Part shown: piece by piece, positions 63,783 to 64,000 of the stretch | Layout of the letters: every line of letters begins with the position of its first letter | How positions within the stretch are numbered: position 1 is the first letter of the stretch | Assembly: GCF_001422245.1 (NCBI RefSeq) | Contig: NZ_LMMM01000020.1 | Coordinates: 1 to 64,000 of the forward strand | Source: Rhizobium sp. Leaf262 | Lineage (GTDB): Bacteria > Pseudomonadota > Alphaproteobacteria > Rhizobiales > Rhizobiaceae | DNA length: 64,000 bases | Reading direction: 5' to 3' | Notes under the pieces: model-generated | Told to the model about the DNA's origin: nothing | What the model saw: the letters and a program-made list of their open reading frames with translations, nothing else | Databases searched by the model: none | Translations under genes and position numbers: made by a program

Positions 63783-64000
63783 GCTCCTCAAACACCACCG
63801 CACTTTTGCAAACCGCCAATATCGGCACGCAATCGAAAGCCGAAACATCCGTCTCGCCCGTGAAAGAGCAGAAAGGGGATCAGAAACCCTGGCCCTACCT
63901 GCATGCTCCCGACGCGCTTTCCGCCCGCACGATCTCTGTGCCCAGAAAGGGTCTGCGGCGGGAGCTGAAAATCTTCCTGACAAACCCGAATGCCATTGTC
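63779..64000 (+). CDS. ABC transporter permease (DppC/OppC type), partial
   Basis: The frame starts with an ATG at 63779 that overlaps the preceding stop and runs open to the window edge (74 codons seen). The visible part is a polar, cytoplasmic N-terminus (MSSSNTTALLQTANIG, later RRELKIFLTNPNAIV) that ends just before the first expected membrane helix, as in DppC/OppC proteins, which have a longer N-terminus than DppB. The assignment rests on position and on the LKIFLTNPNAIV lead-in, typical of this subunit. Confidence 0.75.
   Translation, partial: MSSSNTTALLQTANIGTQSKAETSVSPVKEQKGDQKPWPYLHAPDALSARTISVPRKGLRRELKIFLTNPNAIV

Noticed and set aside
1-64000. CRISPR arrays, rRNA and tRNA genes, insertion sequences
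   Set aside because: I looked for regularly spaced repeats, transposase motifs and tRNA-like cloverleaf sequences and found none I could defend by eye.

Overview
The window looks like chromosomal or chromid DNA from a member of the Rhizobiaceae, closest in style to Agrobacterium/Rhizobium. The basis is gene content (kdpFABC-DE, RutG-like permease, TreY, YdeP-type oxidoreductase, Fhu-type siderophore uptake), a RirA-type IRO box (TGA-N9-TCA), many promoters of the alphaproteobacterial general stress sigma factor (EcfG/RpoE2: GGAAC-N17/18-GTT) and AAGGAG-type ribosome binding sites. I could run no search, so the genus is inferred. The first 3.5 kb is visibly more AT-rich than the rest and looks acquired.

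Layout. 1-3.3 kb: AT-rich DNA and one large gene for a DUF4062 plus alpha-solenoid protein, a candidate defence or conflict protein. 3.6-6.2 kb: a frame-disrupted EamA-type exporter and a FAD monooxygenase. 6.3-14.3 kb: an accessory block of conserved-hypothetical genes (two DUF1963 paralogues, a DUF1330 gene with its WYL regulator, several small orphan proteins) that resembles an immunity-gene cluster without toxins. 14.5-21.5 kb: an MFS transporter, trehalose synthase TreY, an ECF sigma factor, a Crp/Fnr regulator, small stress proteins and an SDR/DUF4334 pair. 22.2-29.4 kb: a complete ferric-siderophore uptake locus (ATPase, AraC regulator, TonB-dependent receptor, binding protein, double-length permease). 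29.4-32 kb: a RutG-like uracil permease, a HAD phosphatase and a small XRE regulator. 32-37.3 kb: an alternative aa3-type cytochrome oxidase with CtaG and CopD-like proteins. 37.5-43.3 kb: a YdeP-type molybdoenzyme, a GAF-GAF histidine kinase, and a PPOX/catalase stress pair. 43.4-51.6 kb: kdp potassium uptake (orf27-kdpF-A-B-C-D-E). 51.9-57 kb: a DUF4174 protein, a GH36 alpha-galactosidase and a ZntA-like metal ATPase with a MerR-type operator. 57.1 kb to the end: an operon-like group with DszA-, DszC- and DszB-like enzymes plus an Opp/Dpp-type ABC transporter, cut by the window edge.

Two themes tie the window together. First, at least eight sites fit the EcfG/RpoE2 promoter pattern. They lie before treY, the ECF sigma gene, a DUF2188 gene, the XRE gene, the DUF2231 gene, ctaG, ydeP and the PPOX gene, so roughly 18-43 kb reads as a general-stress-response neighbourhood. 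Second, the last 7 kb looks like an organosulfur scavenging system. The protein that would normally be annotated as an ABC substrate-binding protein keeps the Cys, His and Arg-x-Gly-Gly pattern of the DszB sulfinate desulfinase. It sits between DszA- and DszC-like flavin monooxygenases and next to an import system. That module and the DUF4062/alpha-solenoid gene are the best candidates for under-described biology here.
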